Of a DNA stretch of 64,000 nucleotides, positions 38,220-49,587 are shown one piece after another. Source of the DNA: Seriola aureovittata (Eukaryota > Chordata > Actinopteri > Carangiformes > Carangidae); contig NC_079378.1 in the NCBI RefSeq assembly GCF_021018895.1, forward strand, positions 25,044,160-25,108,159. The letters are read 5' to 3'. The notes beneath the pieces are model-generated. The model saw nothing but the letters and a program-made list of their open reading frames with translations. It did not search any database and was not told the DNA's origin. The position numbers and the translations under genes were made by a program. The stretch's first letter is position 1. Each line of letters starts with the position of its first letter.

Positions 38220-38560
38220 TTAGTTCTGCCAGCGGCATGTCACTATGGATGGCAATGTTGGTCTGTCTGTGGTCCACCACTTTGATACACACAAATATCT
38301 CAATTATTGGATGGATTGGCATGAAATTTTGTATCATATCCAGAGGATGAATCTTTCAGACTTTGGTGATCCTTGACTTTTCATTACATGCTATAAAGTT
38401 CACCTTTGTCGTTTGAGGGAAATGTCTCAAGAACTAACGAATGGATCACCTTGAAATTCGGTACAAACCTTCATGTATTCATTCCCCCTCACAATCATCT
38501 CTAATCACTTATAGTTTGAAAAGGTTAGCATACTAGCATGCTAATCTAATGGTGATTGCG
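38220..38560 (+). repeat. Percomorph-type dispersed repeat, copy 2, left part
   Basis: Words such as ATTGGATGGATTGGCATGAA, CCAGAGGATGAATCTTTCAG and TTAGCATACTAGCATGCTAA mark the same family as 30,850-31,330. The copy stops abruptly near 38,560 and resumes near 40,598, so it was split by later insertions. Confidence 0.65.
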
Positions 38561-38599
38561 CACCTAACCTGTTCGGCGAGGTTTAAATGAACTCATTTG

Positions 38600-40560
38600 C
38601 CCGTTTAGTTTGATTTGTTCGGGTTGGTGTGAAAGCTGTCAACTGAACTCAGTCCAAACAACTGGACCAGGACTACCTGAAAATACAGGTCTCTTACTGC
38701 TTTCAAGTGAACTCTGGTGCAGTTTGTTTGTGGAGTGAAAACATAGCAGCCCAACAACAGAGTTATGTAATAGTAGATACATGTAAGATGTACATCAACA
38801 GATGGAGAGTGTTAGTGGATGAAATTGCCATTTTTGCCCATTAATCTACTCAATAACCAATAACAACAAAGTGAAAATATGATTTTAGATATTTTTGCAA
38901 TTTCGTTAAAAATCAAAACCTTTCTCATTTACACAAGTATTCAGACCCTTACTTCAGGACTTTGTAGAAGCCCCTTCATGCTGCCTTCTTGGGTAAGTCT
39001 ATACAGGCTTTGCTCACCTGGATTTCGGCAGTTTATCCTGTTCTTCATGGACAATCCTCTCGAGCTGTGTCTTTTGCAGGCGTCTGTGAACTGTCATCTT
39101 CAAGTCTTTTCACAGATGTTCCATGGGATTGAAGTCTGGGCTTTGGACAGTTAGAGACTTGTTCTGAAGTCACACCAACATTGTCTTGGCTGTACGCCTC
39201 AGGTCATTGTTGTACTGAAAGGTAAACCATCTCCCCAGTCTCAGGTCATGTGCACTCTGGAGCAGGTTTTCTTTATTTGCCTGCATTCATCCTTCCCTCA
39301 ATTGTGACCAGTCTCTCTGTCCCTGCCTCTGAGAAGCACCTCCATAGCATGATGCTGCCCCCACCATGCTTCACCGGAGGGATAGAAATAGCCAGGTGAT
39401 GAGCAGTGCCTGGTGTTCACTAGAGATAGTTTTTGGAGTTCTGCCAAAAGGGTTCAATGTGCGTGCATGGATGGTTCAGTGACCACAGCATCTTGTTCCT
39501 CATGCTCCTTTCAATGCCGTTTGGCGAACTCAAAGCAGTCATCGTATGCCTTTTACTCAAAGTGGCTCAAACTGTCCAGCCTCTCTATCTGAAGGCCTGA
39601 CTGACAGAGTGCTGCTGAGATGGTCGTCCTTCTGGCAGGTTCTCACGTCTCTGCAGAGGACTTCCAAAGCTCTGTTTGAGTCACTGTTGGATTCTTGGTC
39701 ACCTTCCTGACCCAAGCCCTTCTTGACCAGTTACTCAGTTTGACCCAGTCCTTGTCCTGTTTCAAAACTTCTTCCATTTCACTATTATTGAGGCGACTGT
39801 GCTACTGGGAACACGGGAACACTCAGAGCTGTGGAAATGATTTTATAGTGCATTGTGAGGGAATTGTTGAATTTAGATGAATAGGAAAAAATATGAATTT
39901 TATCCATTTAGATTAAATCTACATCCCAAAGAGTGCAAACAGTGAAAAGGTCTGACTACGCTCTGAATTCACTGTATGTGATTTAAATAGATATTGTTAA
40001 AATCCATCTGCTGATTGTAAAGAGTTCAGGAAACAATCTTAAAACAATCAATCTCTATAAGTAGACTATACTGCGTACTTATGCAAGATTGTTTGGTATG
40101 TATGAGCATCAGCACATGAATGCAGGGATTTCTTCATTAAAAAGTACATGACATGACCATCCCACAGTAATCCCCCAAGAAATGTTTAGGTCATAGTTTA
40201 GGTTTTTGATTCTATTCCTAAGTGTTTGTAATTACTCATAAGCGTTTCAAGTTGCAGTCTAATCATTAAAATAATGCTTTTTAAATTGTTACTTCTTTGT
40301 GAGCAATTAGTGACACTGGAGAATATATACTGCACATTAAATATCCTGTAAATGAGAAAATAGTAAAGTGCAGCGTGATGTGCCGTTAGCCAGAGGAATT
40401 TGATTTCCAGGTTGAATCCATAATGAGCTGATGATGCAGGATGACAGGTTTCCTCTTCCTGCTCTTGGTTTGTGTGTAAAGAATCTGAAGACAATCTGAA
40501 GCAGAACTAATGAGAATTGTGTTTTTCTTGGTCTGGACCAAACGAACCGAACTACAGGAA
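38600..40560. mobile_element. TIR DNA transposon split by a Tc1 copy
   Basis: The left end has TAGTTTGATTTGTTCGGG (from 38,606). The reverse complement of the right end has TAGTTCGGTTCGTTTGGTCC (40,554-40,535). The differences are mainly TG/CG changes, as expected for CpG decay. GGACCAAACGAACCGAAC-type ends are familiar to me from non-autonomous fish DNA transposons. The element has no coding capacity. Its interior is interrupted by the Tc1 copy at 38,850-39,976, and it sits inside percomorph repeat copy 2, giving a three-level nest. Superfamily and target duplication are unresolved. Confidence 0.5.
38850..39976 (-). pseudogene. Near full-length but dead Tc1-type transposon
   Basis: On minus the transposase order is readable. 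A remnant of the helix-turn-helix region lies at about 39,700-39,780, then [13 protein letters not shown] at about 39,345-39,385, [19 protein letters not shown] at about 39,285-39,340, FTFQYNND at about 39,210-39,235, and QSPDFNPMEHL, stop, KDLKMTVHRRL at about 39,080-39,145. A C-terminal YPRR...GASTKS closes it near 38,960. The DNDPKH block with the second catalytic Asp reads QYNND, so that acid is displaced, and several stops and frameshifts are present. The right end closes with CACTG followed by TA at 39,975, as in Tc1 elements. The left terminal inverted repeat is eroded. It is a fossil copy of the abundant fish/salmonid Tc1 type. Confidence 0.85.
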
Positions 40561-40597
40561 TAAAAGCGGCTAAGATATCGAATGTAAACACCGTACC

Positions 40598-40735
40598 TGC
40601 TTAACATTTACACATTAGCATTGTTATTGTGAGCATGTTATCATGTAGACAGTAGCATTTAGCTCAAAGCACTGCTGCCTAAACACAGCTTCATAGAGCC
40701 TCCAGCATGGCCGTAAACGCTCACTCTTGTTCCGG
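40598..40735 (+). repeat. Percomorph-type dispersed repeat, copy 2, right part
   Basis: It contains ATTAGCATTGTTATTGTGAG, TTTAGCTCAAAGCACTG and CTCCAGCATGGCCGT, which continue the left part at 38,220-38,560 in the same order as in copy 1. Confidence 0.65.
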
Positions 40736-41994
40736 TGTGACAGCTTATAATACTTGTAGTTATTCATTAATGGTTACTGAAAGAACAGGCAGGCGGGGTT
40801 CAGTGAGATAATACAGGCTCTGCTTATCTCACATGCCTTCAGCAGTCAGTAAGTATGAGGATCTCAACTGCTTGAAAAGCAACAACCAATCCTTAAGCTG
40901 GACCTATCTGTCCACACGGTGGGTTGGAGAAATGAGATGACGAAGACGGTATGTGTCCTTGTGTAAAAGCACGTACCAAGCATTCCACTAACCAAAATGT
41001 TTCATGTTCACTGCCTTTTGTGAATGTCTATTGAAAAACTCTTTTTGTGCACACAATGAGTTCATGAGCCAAAGCTAACGGGGCTCAAAGCTGTCTCATT
41101 GCCACTGAAGATAGCTATTTAATCTGAATCTTCAAATATTTAAGGCTTTGAGTTCATATTGTAGCCTGTTAAAATAATTACATAATTAAACTATGGTCCT
41201 AGGTCCATGTGTCCTGTGTATTTTGAACAAATTACAATAAAGTCTATTAAAATCTGCATTACAATTTTTTAAATGAAATGTATTTAATTTGACTAACTAA
41301 ATGAATTTTAAAAGAGCTGACTAATGACTCTTGTTTTTTCTTTCAGTTGTTTGTATTTTCTGGTCTTTGACTAGATGATTCAGTCCAGTTTTTCTGTGCA
41401 TATATTTCAGTTGAAGAATTCAAAGTGCAAAGATAACAGAAATCTACCATTCCAAACTTTATCAGACATAACTGACATTTGCAACCTTTATCATGCTCCC
41501 TCCAGGCCTCTTGTGAATGAGTCGGCATCTGGATTGTGGCCTGTGACATTTAGACAACAGTTAGAGCAATTTCAGTGGCCAGTAAAGCACTGGTAGTTGC
41601 TATAAATCCTTTTTCTATTTGGACAGATTTCCAAAACTAATGTCAGTGTGTAGAATTTAAAGCAACTAATTCAAAATGACTAAAAAAAAAATCTGTGAAT
41701 AATCCATATTCAAATTCCAGTAATTACATGCCACATAAATCACTAATTTTAACCATTAAAACTTTGTGTAGTGAGTCTCATTGCTTTTTAAAATACTGAT
41801 CAGGTGATCAAGATCATTGATTACCAATGGTGGCCTGTTGAGACAGTCTCAGAGCTAGGCAGTGCTGAACCTTGTGACTATTTCATTACGTCCGTTGAGC
41901 GATTACTTTCATCTTAATTGTTCTTCAGTGACTCAGTCAGGCTCTCCCTCCCTGGTTTGTTAGACAGAATCATCTTTCATAATTACTTGGCATG
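40736..41994. other. Non-coding stretch, nothing recognised
   Basis: Small GATA-like inverted words (GATAATA...TTATCTCA) lie near 40,807-40,831. Frames up to 73 codons show no domain. Confidence 0.5.
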
Positions 41995-42041
41995 TGATTG
42001 GATGAACCATCTATCTATCAATGGCTAACTTCATCCAATCA
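41995..42041. repeat. Perfect 12-bp inverted repeat with CCAAT cores
   Basis: TGATTGGATGAA (41,995-42,006) and TTCATCCAATCA (42,030-42,041) are exact reverse complements with a 23-base loop. Each arm carries a CCAAT/ATTGG core. Confidence 0.8.
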
Positions 42042-42719
42042 GATTCTGCATCCTTCCCATTTTTTTCACTACCAGAGAAGCCATTTGGTAAATCAAACGC
42101 TTGCAGAAGCCAGTAAGCCACGACCCAGACTGTTGCTTTAGGAGCCACCATTGCCATGAACAAACGAGAACATCTTCCTGTCGTCACACCTAAGACACGC
42201 CCGTACCTGTGAGTTGAACCTGTAGTTCCTCCCTCACAGGATACTGATTGATCTGAACCATTGCGGTTCAGCCACAAGCAAACAGCTCGGACTCTGGCAA
42301 ACGGATTCTCGCTTTTGAAAAATTCAGCTAACAAGGTTAGTTTAAGTGCAGACAGGGAGACGGTGAAGAAGAAGAAGTTGCTTTCAGTCACAATGACTAA
42401 TGCAGTACCTGTGCACCATATGAAATTTTGTTGCATATGCGATCGTTTTGGTCGCACTCTGGAGCTCTGACATTTTGGCAAACAGCTGCTTGATGGTGTA
42501 CGGATCGATGAGCAGTTGCAGTGACAGCTGTGGACACTGTTTACAGTAATACCTTTTTTCTTTTTTTTCTTTTTTTTTACTGAAACTAACTCCAGAGAAT
42601 GAAAATAATCAAACATCATGTCATCTACATGCTCAGTTGAGCTTCATGACTTCCAAAAGTGTAATGTATTACTGCACATTTAGGGAGAGATATTTATACA
42701 GTGGCCATATTTCTGGATG
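42042..42719. other. Non-coding stretch holding the longest spurious frame
   Basis: A 202-codon minus frame (42,011-42,619) spans the block. It has runs of Lys and Phe from poly-T/A, no domain I know, and it runs through the inverted repeat. The block is CpG-richer than its flanks, which suggests an old or non-autonomous repeat, but no ends were found. An interrupted T-rich tract lies at about 42,552-42,580. Confidence 0.45.
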
Positions 42720-42905
42720 TGTTGACATGAATTAGATGGAGCTATATAATAATTTTCACCAGTGCTTGCCATAGTAATAATACCATCATCAAGTGCATGG
42801 TAATTATAGCTGCAGGCTCCTCATTGATCTCCGGGCAAAAGGGTGATCCCCTTTCAGCTGCAAAATAATGGCTAAACCTTTAACCTGGACTTGAATCAAT
42901 AAACC
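42720..42905. promoter_or_regulatory. Candidate conserved non-coding element
   Basis: It is dense in factor-site-like words (ATAGTAATAATACC, ATGGTAATTATAGCTGCAGG, GGTGATCCCCTTTCAGCTG, AAAATAATGG), is non-repetitive and has no coding frame. The call is by texture only. Confidence 0.22.
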
Positions 42906-44224
42906 TGCAGGACCCCCCCCCTTCATTGTGATTGAACACAACCATTGAACACCCATTAGACATAGCAATCATGAATTTCTATCATTGTCATCTTCCTCAG
43001 GAACTTGGTGCGTTAGAAAAAAAAAAGCTACAGTGTTTGATTTGTGATGAGCTGATTGTTCTTAATATTAATTACGTTCAGAAAACCAAGAAAAAATTGG
43101 GGTCTGGATGAATAATTCATGTTTGTTTTTGAACCAGCCTTGTGAAACTGGCATTCACTAAATAATGTATGACTGTGTGTCTTTGATAATAGGGTTTGCA
43201 TTAGAAGTAATATGCTTTCCTTCATTCCACAGGGCAGATTCTTGCCTGGGCTAGTTATTGTGCAAAAATTGATTTCCCTAAAATCCTGTGTGCCAGAAGA
43301 CATTAGTCAGCGTTGTCTGGGAGCCAGTGCTGTACATAAGGAAGGGCCCCACGTGTTGCCACTGGAAGGTGCGGGATATTTTTTAATCTCATATATGCAG
43401 CCTTGATAAATCTGATTACTCCCATAATGAAGAGGAATTGCTGAAGTAAGAGATCAATACGATTTAAAGTATACAACCATTCGCAATGATGAGAAGTCTA
43501 CATTTTGAATTTGACTCAGGAGCTCTCTTGAATGGGGTTTATAACATCCAAATGAGATTTCCTGGTACTAAGTGGCAAGAACATGAACCTTTAACAATTA
43601 GTATTTAAGATATCCCCTGCTCACTGAAGCTTGAAGGCAAACTGTGATGCACATATAATTCACTAAAGCGTGTGTAATTTCAGCAAGGGCTGAAAGAATT
43701 GTTTTAATGAGTGTTCAAACATAGCAGGGAAATAATATGATGTGCATGCATCCAAACTTGTAGGCTCAGTGGAAAATAAAGTGTCCTCTGGTAGAGGGAA
43801 TAATTGTGTTAATACACTGAGGTTAATGTACAAGCATTGCTACTGATCAGCACTGGTGTAATGATGCGGAAACTTCTTTCTGAACAGGTGAAATGAATGA
43901 AATACATCAAACCAAAGTTTGATGTTACGTCTTCTTTTTCATAGGTGCATGTTTTTTTTTCCTACTGTGACATTCAGCAAAAGTATTTTAAATACTTTAG
44001 AGTGAACAGAGACCCGGAGAAATGGTTGGATTCCAATTTGACATTTGTAGGTTTCATGATATTTTTAGATACTCTGATACAAACAACAACATGTCAAAGC
44101 ATTGATCATTGTATTTGTCATAGACAGAAAGAAGGGGGAGAGAAGAGACTGACAGAAACAGATTTCTGTCAAAACTTGGCTTCATAATATGTCATGCTCA
44201 AATTCACAATTACAAACGCACTGA
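42906..44224. other. Non-coding stretch, nothing recognised
   Basis: A C9 run lies at about 42,912-42,920 and an A run near 43,018. Frames up to 91 codons show no domain. Confidence 0.5.
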
Positions 44225-44440
44225 CAGAGAACTGGTTCATTTTCCCCATTTATTATTTCAAAGCTGAGATTAATCACATGGAGGGAAATAATGACTAAAC
44301 CTAATCACAGACTTCTGCTTCTTGCTCAGCAATAATTGCAGTCAGACTCGCTGCCCAGCTATATGATTTATGGCAGAACATGATGGATATTAATGGATTT
44401 TGTAATCATGTATATGTTTATGAAAATGGCTTTCTCGCTC
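44225..44440. promoter_or_regulatory. Candidate conserved non-coding element
   Basis: TGAGATTAATCACATGG, CAGCAATAATTGCAGTC, GATTTATGGCAG and GATATTAATGGATTTTG occur close together in a non-repetitive block. The homeodomain/paired-type site density suggests an enhancer; this is inference from composition. Confidence 0.22.
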
Positions 44441-46210
44441 TGACAATATGAATAGATGTCAGGTAAAGGAAGACTTGTCCTGAGACTGGACAGCTGAGCA
44501 CACCACCAAGAGTGCTGTTGTTCTTCCAGAAGATCGCGTTAAACAGATTTAATCAACATGATCCTGCAGTGTAAACGGAGCGTTGTAGGGTTGTACTGCA
44601 GTCTGTGCAGTGGACTCACTGAGTGACAGGTCGGCTGTACTGCAAACAAGACTGAGACTGAACAGTCGGTCAGTTTTCACAGAAGTTGCATGCATGCTCC
44701 ATTCTTGCATATTTAAACTTTCAGTTGCATTTCTGTCCAGACTTAAAAAGAAATTAAGAAAGAAATAAACCTGATTTGGTTTTGCTGCCCTTGTTACCAT
44801 GGTTCCTCAGAGCTCACAATATCATTTTGAGATTTCCTACAAGCACATTAAGGCAGCATAATGGTAGGCAACTCTACACACAAAATGCAGCTGACAACAG
44901 ATATTGTCTGACTGACGGACTGAATCCCACCCAAGTGCCTGGATCAACACACAGTATGTGATGGATGCAGCTCCAAAGTCCATCGTGTATTTCAGCCGTT
45001 TCCTCCTATTACTTTTCAATGCAAAGTTATTCCAACGGACATTCAACAGGTAGAGCAGCAGCTTCACCTTCACTTCCACACATTCCAGTTATTCACAGGC
45101 AGTCCGGGGTTGCGGGACAATATTAGTAATCAAATTCTGTTCCCTCTAATAGGCACGATACTCACTGAAATTCTGTAATGTAGGTCTCGTTTCAAACCTT
45201 CTGGCCCGCTATCCACTTGGTAGATATTTAATAAGTGATAGAGGGTGAGTGGCTTTGAATGAGTTATTTGTGAGGTGTTCAACTGTGTCACAGGCAGAGG
45301 AAACGGAGACAAAGTCAGACTGTTACAGTGACAAGGAAAGAGTTGAAGCAGAGAGGAGGTGAAGGTAGGCAGGTGGAGGAGCAGTCAGGCTGTTCACACC
45401 AGTAAAATGGGTCCCAGTTATCATGTGAAAGGTGCTGGATGTTTCTCCATATCCAGTTTTCTGAAGTGTCAGCCAGCAAGGGAAAATTTGAAATGAAGAG
45501 AAGGGTGAACACCTGCAGGATAAAGCCCAAGGAATTATCAAATACACAGTAGTTTGGAAGTCTTGAAGTCTCTGCCTTGGTTTTACCTTTTAATATTCTA
45601 ATATATTTAATATAATACCAAAAAGAGACTTGTACTACATCTGCAGACACTATTGAAATGAGTCGAAGCGTATTGTCAAAGCCGTCTGCAGACAAAAAGT
45701 TTCATTACAGCCATTTTGGTGGACATCTTAGAGAGAACCCACAGGGCAATAGCAAGCCATTATAATTGGCCTGGTATTGGAGCTGACATTCGCAAGGTAT
45801 CTTCAAAGTAATGAGGTGGAATACTTCACATTCAATAATAATCCAGTAGTGTAGCCTAGGGGAATGTAATATGTATTTGCAGATGTCAGAAGACTGTCCA
45901 TTTATGACATAATAAAGAGAGTAATTATGTGCAGCCGATATGAGCAGTTTTATTCTGATGGTTGTTGATATGTTTGAAGGCCTGCGGTATACTCTGTTTA
46001 CCATTCTAATGGTGATTGTTCTGCGGTAATGTTTCTATCATAACTTTGGATGTTTGAATGAATGATATTATCCTGCAGAAGCAAATTAAAGAGAGAAAGA
46101 TATTGCCAGTTTTCATTCAGATGTTTTCTAGGTAAGAGTGTAAAGTGAGTCAGACAGAAGGTGGCAGTCAGTTCCTCGACCAGATGATTTTCACCAAATA
46201 GACAGAGGCT
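44441..46210. other. Non-coding stretch, nothing recognised
   Basis: Minus frames of 126 codons (45,315-45,695) and 107 codons (45,998-46,321, which runs into the LTR) have no recognised domain. No terminal repeats were found. Confidence 0.45.
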
Positions 46211-46215
46211 AAAAC

Positions 46216-46530
46216 TGTCGCGATCTGTTCCTCTGTTCGTCTGTTCTTCTGGGTCCATGTCTCCAGCCTCCGGACCATGTTTCATCCCCTCAGCTCCCCA
46301 GACTTTCCTCCCTGTTCCCATTCACCTGACTGCCCCACCCATCCCCACACCTCTTCCCACTTGGCATGCAGTCGCCAGAGCCTCTGCCCTCATGCTACTA
46401 TCAGCCTTGCACCATACAGACCACTTCGCTCCACCTGTTTTCATTTATTGAAATCTCTTCCGATACATCAGTTCAGCTTTGTGTCTGTGTTTGGATCCTC
46501 TGCCTGCGCTGCTATCAGCTAACCTTGACA
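46216..46530. mobile_element. Solo LTR with 5-bp target duplication
   Basis: The segment starts TGTCGCGATCTG and ends CAGCTAACCTTGACA, giving canonical TG...CA termini over 315 bp. It is flanked by AAAAC on the left (46,211-46,215) and AAAAC on the right (46,531-46,535), a perfect 5-bp target duplication. The interior is C/T-rich (CACCTGACTGCCCCACCCAT and similar), typical in my recollection of teleost Ty3/Gypsy LTRs, which also make 5-bp duplications. No gag or pol sequence adjoins it, so it is the product of LTR-LTR recombination. Orientation is probably plus but is not proven. The three plus-strand frames across it are incidental. Confidence 0.8.
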
Positions 46531-46887
46531 AAAACCCTAAACATGAGGTGGCCATTTATATGTGTGCTTTCATTTGGTGCACCCTAAAAAACTGCTAGCA
46601 GACCACGTCCTACACTTTCATAACAAGGCAGAGTAAGATTATCGTCAGTTGAAGGAATGCAACTATACTGACTTTAACGGTCTGGTACTGCAGCCATTGA
46701 ATGGTTCCTGTTTCTCCTAATGTTCCAAAACTACTATGGAACAATTGATTGGAACAAATCAAAAATAAGATTTATGTTTTCCTTCAGAATACAGAGAAGC
46801 CATCCATACTTTATATTACCTGAAGTCTGTGAGGGTGGTGCTATCTGCTGATGCCCCTGAAGACAAATAGAAATTATGGGGCGTACG

Positions 46888-46889
<2 letters not shown>

Positions 46890-46966
<77 letters not shown>
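46890..46966. repeat. (TG)n microsatellite
   Basis: About 77 bp of TG units with one GGTG interruption at about 46,936. Confidence 0.97.
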
Positions 46967-46968
<2 letters not shown>

Positions 46969-48970
46969 ACTAAAGACGATGTCAATCATCTAGTGCAGAG
47001 CGGAAAAATGTGAAGGAACAAAAAAGTGAAGTGAAAACCAACATAACTTAAAAAGGCCAATAGAATGATCGAAGCCCATTTAGGTCGACCTATTACCTCT
47101 AATCCACCAAAAAGACATCTCCAACAACAGTAAACATCTTTCACCACCATTTCCAAAAAAAGGTCATGAAATTTTATAAAGAACATTTCATCACAGAAGA
47201 TAGAGCAAAACCCAGCTGTAAGCAGAGGGTAATTAAAATTAGAGGGCCAGATGTTTTCTGCTGCTATTTACTAAACATATCCCTTTGGCAGTTAAAGCTT
47301 CCTGCCAACATGAGGGATTTTGACTCCCCATGAAGTGAAATTCAGACATCAGTTCATGACATTTGGCTCATGTGGGAGTTTAGGAATATGAAGGGTGAAG
47401 GCGTGCATCACGTTGCTGACAGTGCTATCCGACGGCATCACTCCCGGTAAAGTTGGTGACAACAAACACACAAAAAGTGATGAAATGCTGTAAAAATTCA
47501 GCTCTCCTCACCCTCCTCACTCAAACATACTGGGAATGTTGCCTGTTAATGTAGAAAATCAGCATAAAATCTGAGGCAACTAACTACTTTTCTCTTTGTG
47601 CACATGTTGACTCAGAAATGAGCCAATATCACACCTTCAGAATTCAGGCCTAAATGTTACATCTCAAAATGTAGATTAACACTCAACAAACATCACACAC
47701 ATGTAAATGACCTCATTCTACGCCTTCAATTATTTCATGACATCGATGTGCTAGAATGTGAGTGGCATTAATTAACATAGGAATCTTTAAGGCGCAGACC
47801 AAAATAAAATCTAATACACCAAACTGTATTACATTCTATTAGATCTTCTTCCAAGATAGAATCAGACCTTCCAGACTGGCAACAGCACGGTCTTGGTTCA
47901 TCAGCTCTCTTGCAACGATCAAAACCTAAGCGTTTGCTTCAGTTCTACCCCATCACCATATGGCCTTGCTTGCTGAAAAGACTCACAACCACCCTTAAGC
48001 TTCTGTATGAGATCCAGATTGCTCTGTGCCCTCAACACTTAACATCCGCATCAGGAGCCCTTCATCCACCCAGGGTGTCTAAGGTGATTGCCAAGTGGTT
48101 ATTATTATTTTAGCCTAAGCCTGTTTCACATACTCAATAATAGCAGATATTGGCCCATTCCCAAACCAACCCTCATTCACTAGCACTTAACTGTGGAAAG
48201 TAACTCTATGAATTACCACTAATAACTGTCTTGTGCATGCACTTGACACCCACGACCATAACCAGGGAGCATCTTATACCATGGAAACAGTTCTTATTTA
48301 TGAACATACTTGCCTGTAATTGCATAATGTCCTCGACATCAAACGATCAACCTGTAACACAGATGGAAAATTGATGTCTGCATTAAGAGAGAAAAAAATG
48401 AATGTAGGTGTAAGATGAATCAAATATATTTATCCAATTGGAACAAAGTTCCTTTTCTTTGTTCTGGACACGTTGTGGTTTATTCTGCTGCACATTAATG
48501 ATCAAGAGGAGGTGAAGCAGGTAAGGTGGTCTTGAATGAGATTAGGCCTCTTTTTCCCTCAGTCTTTGCTGGAGGCAGAGGCGCTGCTCGGCCTGTGTCA
48601 CTCCACTCTTCAGCAGTGTGTGATAGTCCGCTATGGTCTTGTTTTCCTGTCTTCTGTTCACCGACTGGGGGTTCAGGAAATCTCCTATCCCAGGTTTCAG
48701 ACAACCTCCTCCAGCTAACTGATGTACTGTGAGGGGTGTGTCATCTGTCAGGATTTAGGGAGATAAACATATATCTTTTTTTTCTCAGTATCTCTCAGCT
48801 GCCCACTCTGCTTTGGTGTATGTGTGTGGTCACCCAAGCTGGGACCTTCTTTTCCAACCCCTCATGCTCACCCTTTATACTCCATATTCAATATAAACCA
48901 TAAGTAGACATGTGAAAGCTCAAGAAAAACAGAAATTAACCTCACTGTTCTGATGAGCAAAGATTTAAAG
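46967..48970. other. Non-coding stretch with a GC-richer block
   Basis: Nothing firm. The block 48,530-48,730 is open in several frames on both strands and carries a pyrimidine tract ending in CAG at 48,562. Confidence 0.45.
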
Positions 48971-49579
48971 TAGGGCTGGGACGATTATCCGACGTAATCG
49001 GCGTTGTCGATTATGAAAATTATTCAACGCGGAATTTTAGTGTCGACGTGTCGTGTAAAACCACACAGGGTAAATGTTCATAGAACAAAACTTTCTAATG
49101 GGACCGTTTATATCCATCGTCTTTGGTTTACCCGGATACAAGCGCAGCGCACGGACTGGGACAATGCGGTGACATAATTGAAGTCATTGACTACGTGAAT
49201 GATTTGCATCTGTGTAAAAAAAAAAAAAAAAAGATTTGCATCTGTGTAATCTATTTGAACAACACGGCGCTCGCACACGGTCCTCCAAAGTTTGGGAATA
49301 CTTTAATCTTGACACCAACAGTGCGGTAGTGAGACTCTGCAAAGTGCATCTGGCATATCACTCTAGCACGACAGTCATGCACGAGCACATAAAGAGGAAA
49401 CACCCTGGTGCAGTGTGTGTGTGTTGGACGGGGCAAATTGTTATATTAAATGACTGGAAAATAATTGCAATAAAATTACTGTTAGGTTAATAAAAAAAAT
49501 AATCGCTAGATTAGTCGAATAATCGAAAAAATAATAGCTAGATTAATCGTTTAAAGAATAATCGTTTGGGACAGCCCTA
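48971..49579 (+). mobile_element. Short hAT derivative with 8-bp target duplication and BED relic
   Basis: The ends read TAGGGCTGGGACGATTA (left) and, reverse complemented, TAGGGCTGTCCCAAACGATT (right). Flanks are ATTTAAAG (48,963-48,970) and ATTTAAAT (49,580-49,587), an 8-bp duplication with one difference, the size made by hAT elements. A plus frame reads SKVWEYFNL...VRLCKVHLAYHSSTTV...HEHIKRKHPG at about 49,280-49,412, a BED zinc finger in which the first Cys of Cys-x2-Cys is Arg while the second Cys and both His remain. The rest of the transposase is deleted, so the 609-bp element is non-autonomous. GATTTGCATCTGTGTAA flanks an A17-18 run on both sides (49,201 and 49,233), an internal direct duplication. 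Confidence 0.85.
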
Positions 49580-49587
49580 ATTTAAAT

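Noticed and set aside
42011..42619. Longest open frame, 202 codons on minus
   Set aside because: It has homopolymer-driven Lys and Phe runs, no domain, no splice or promoter context, and it crosses a palindrome. A chance frame in a CpG-richer block is more likely.
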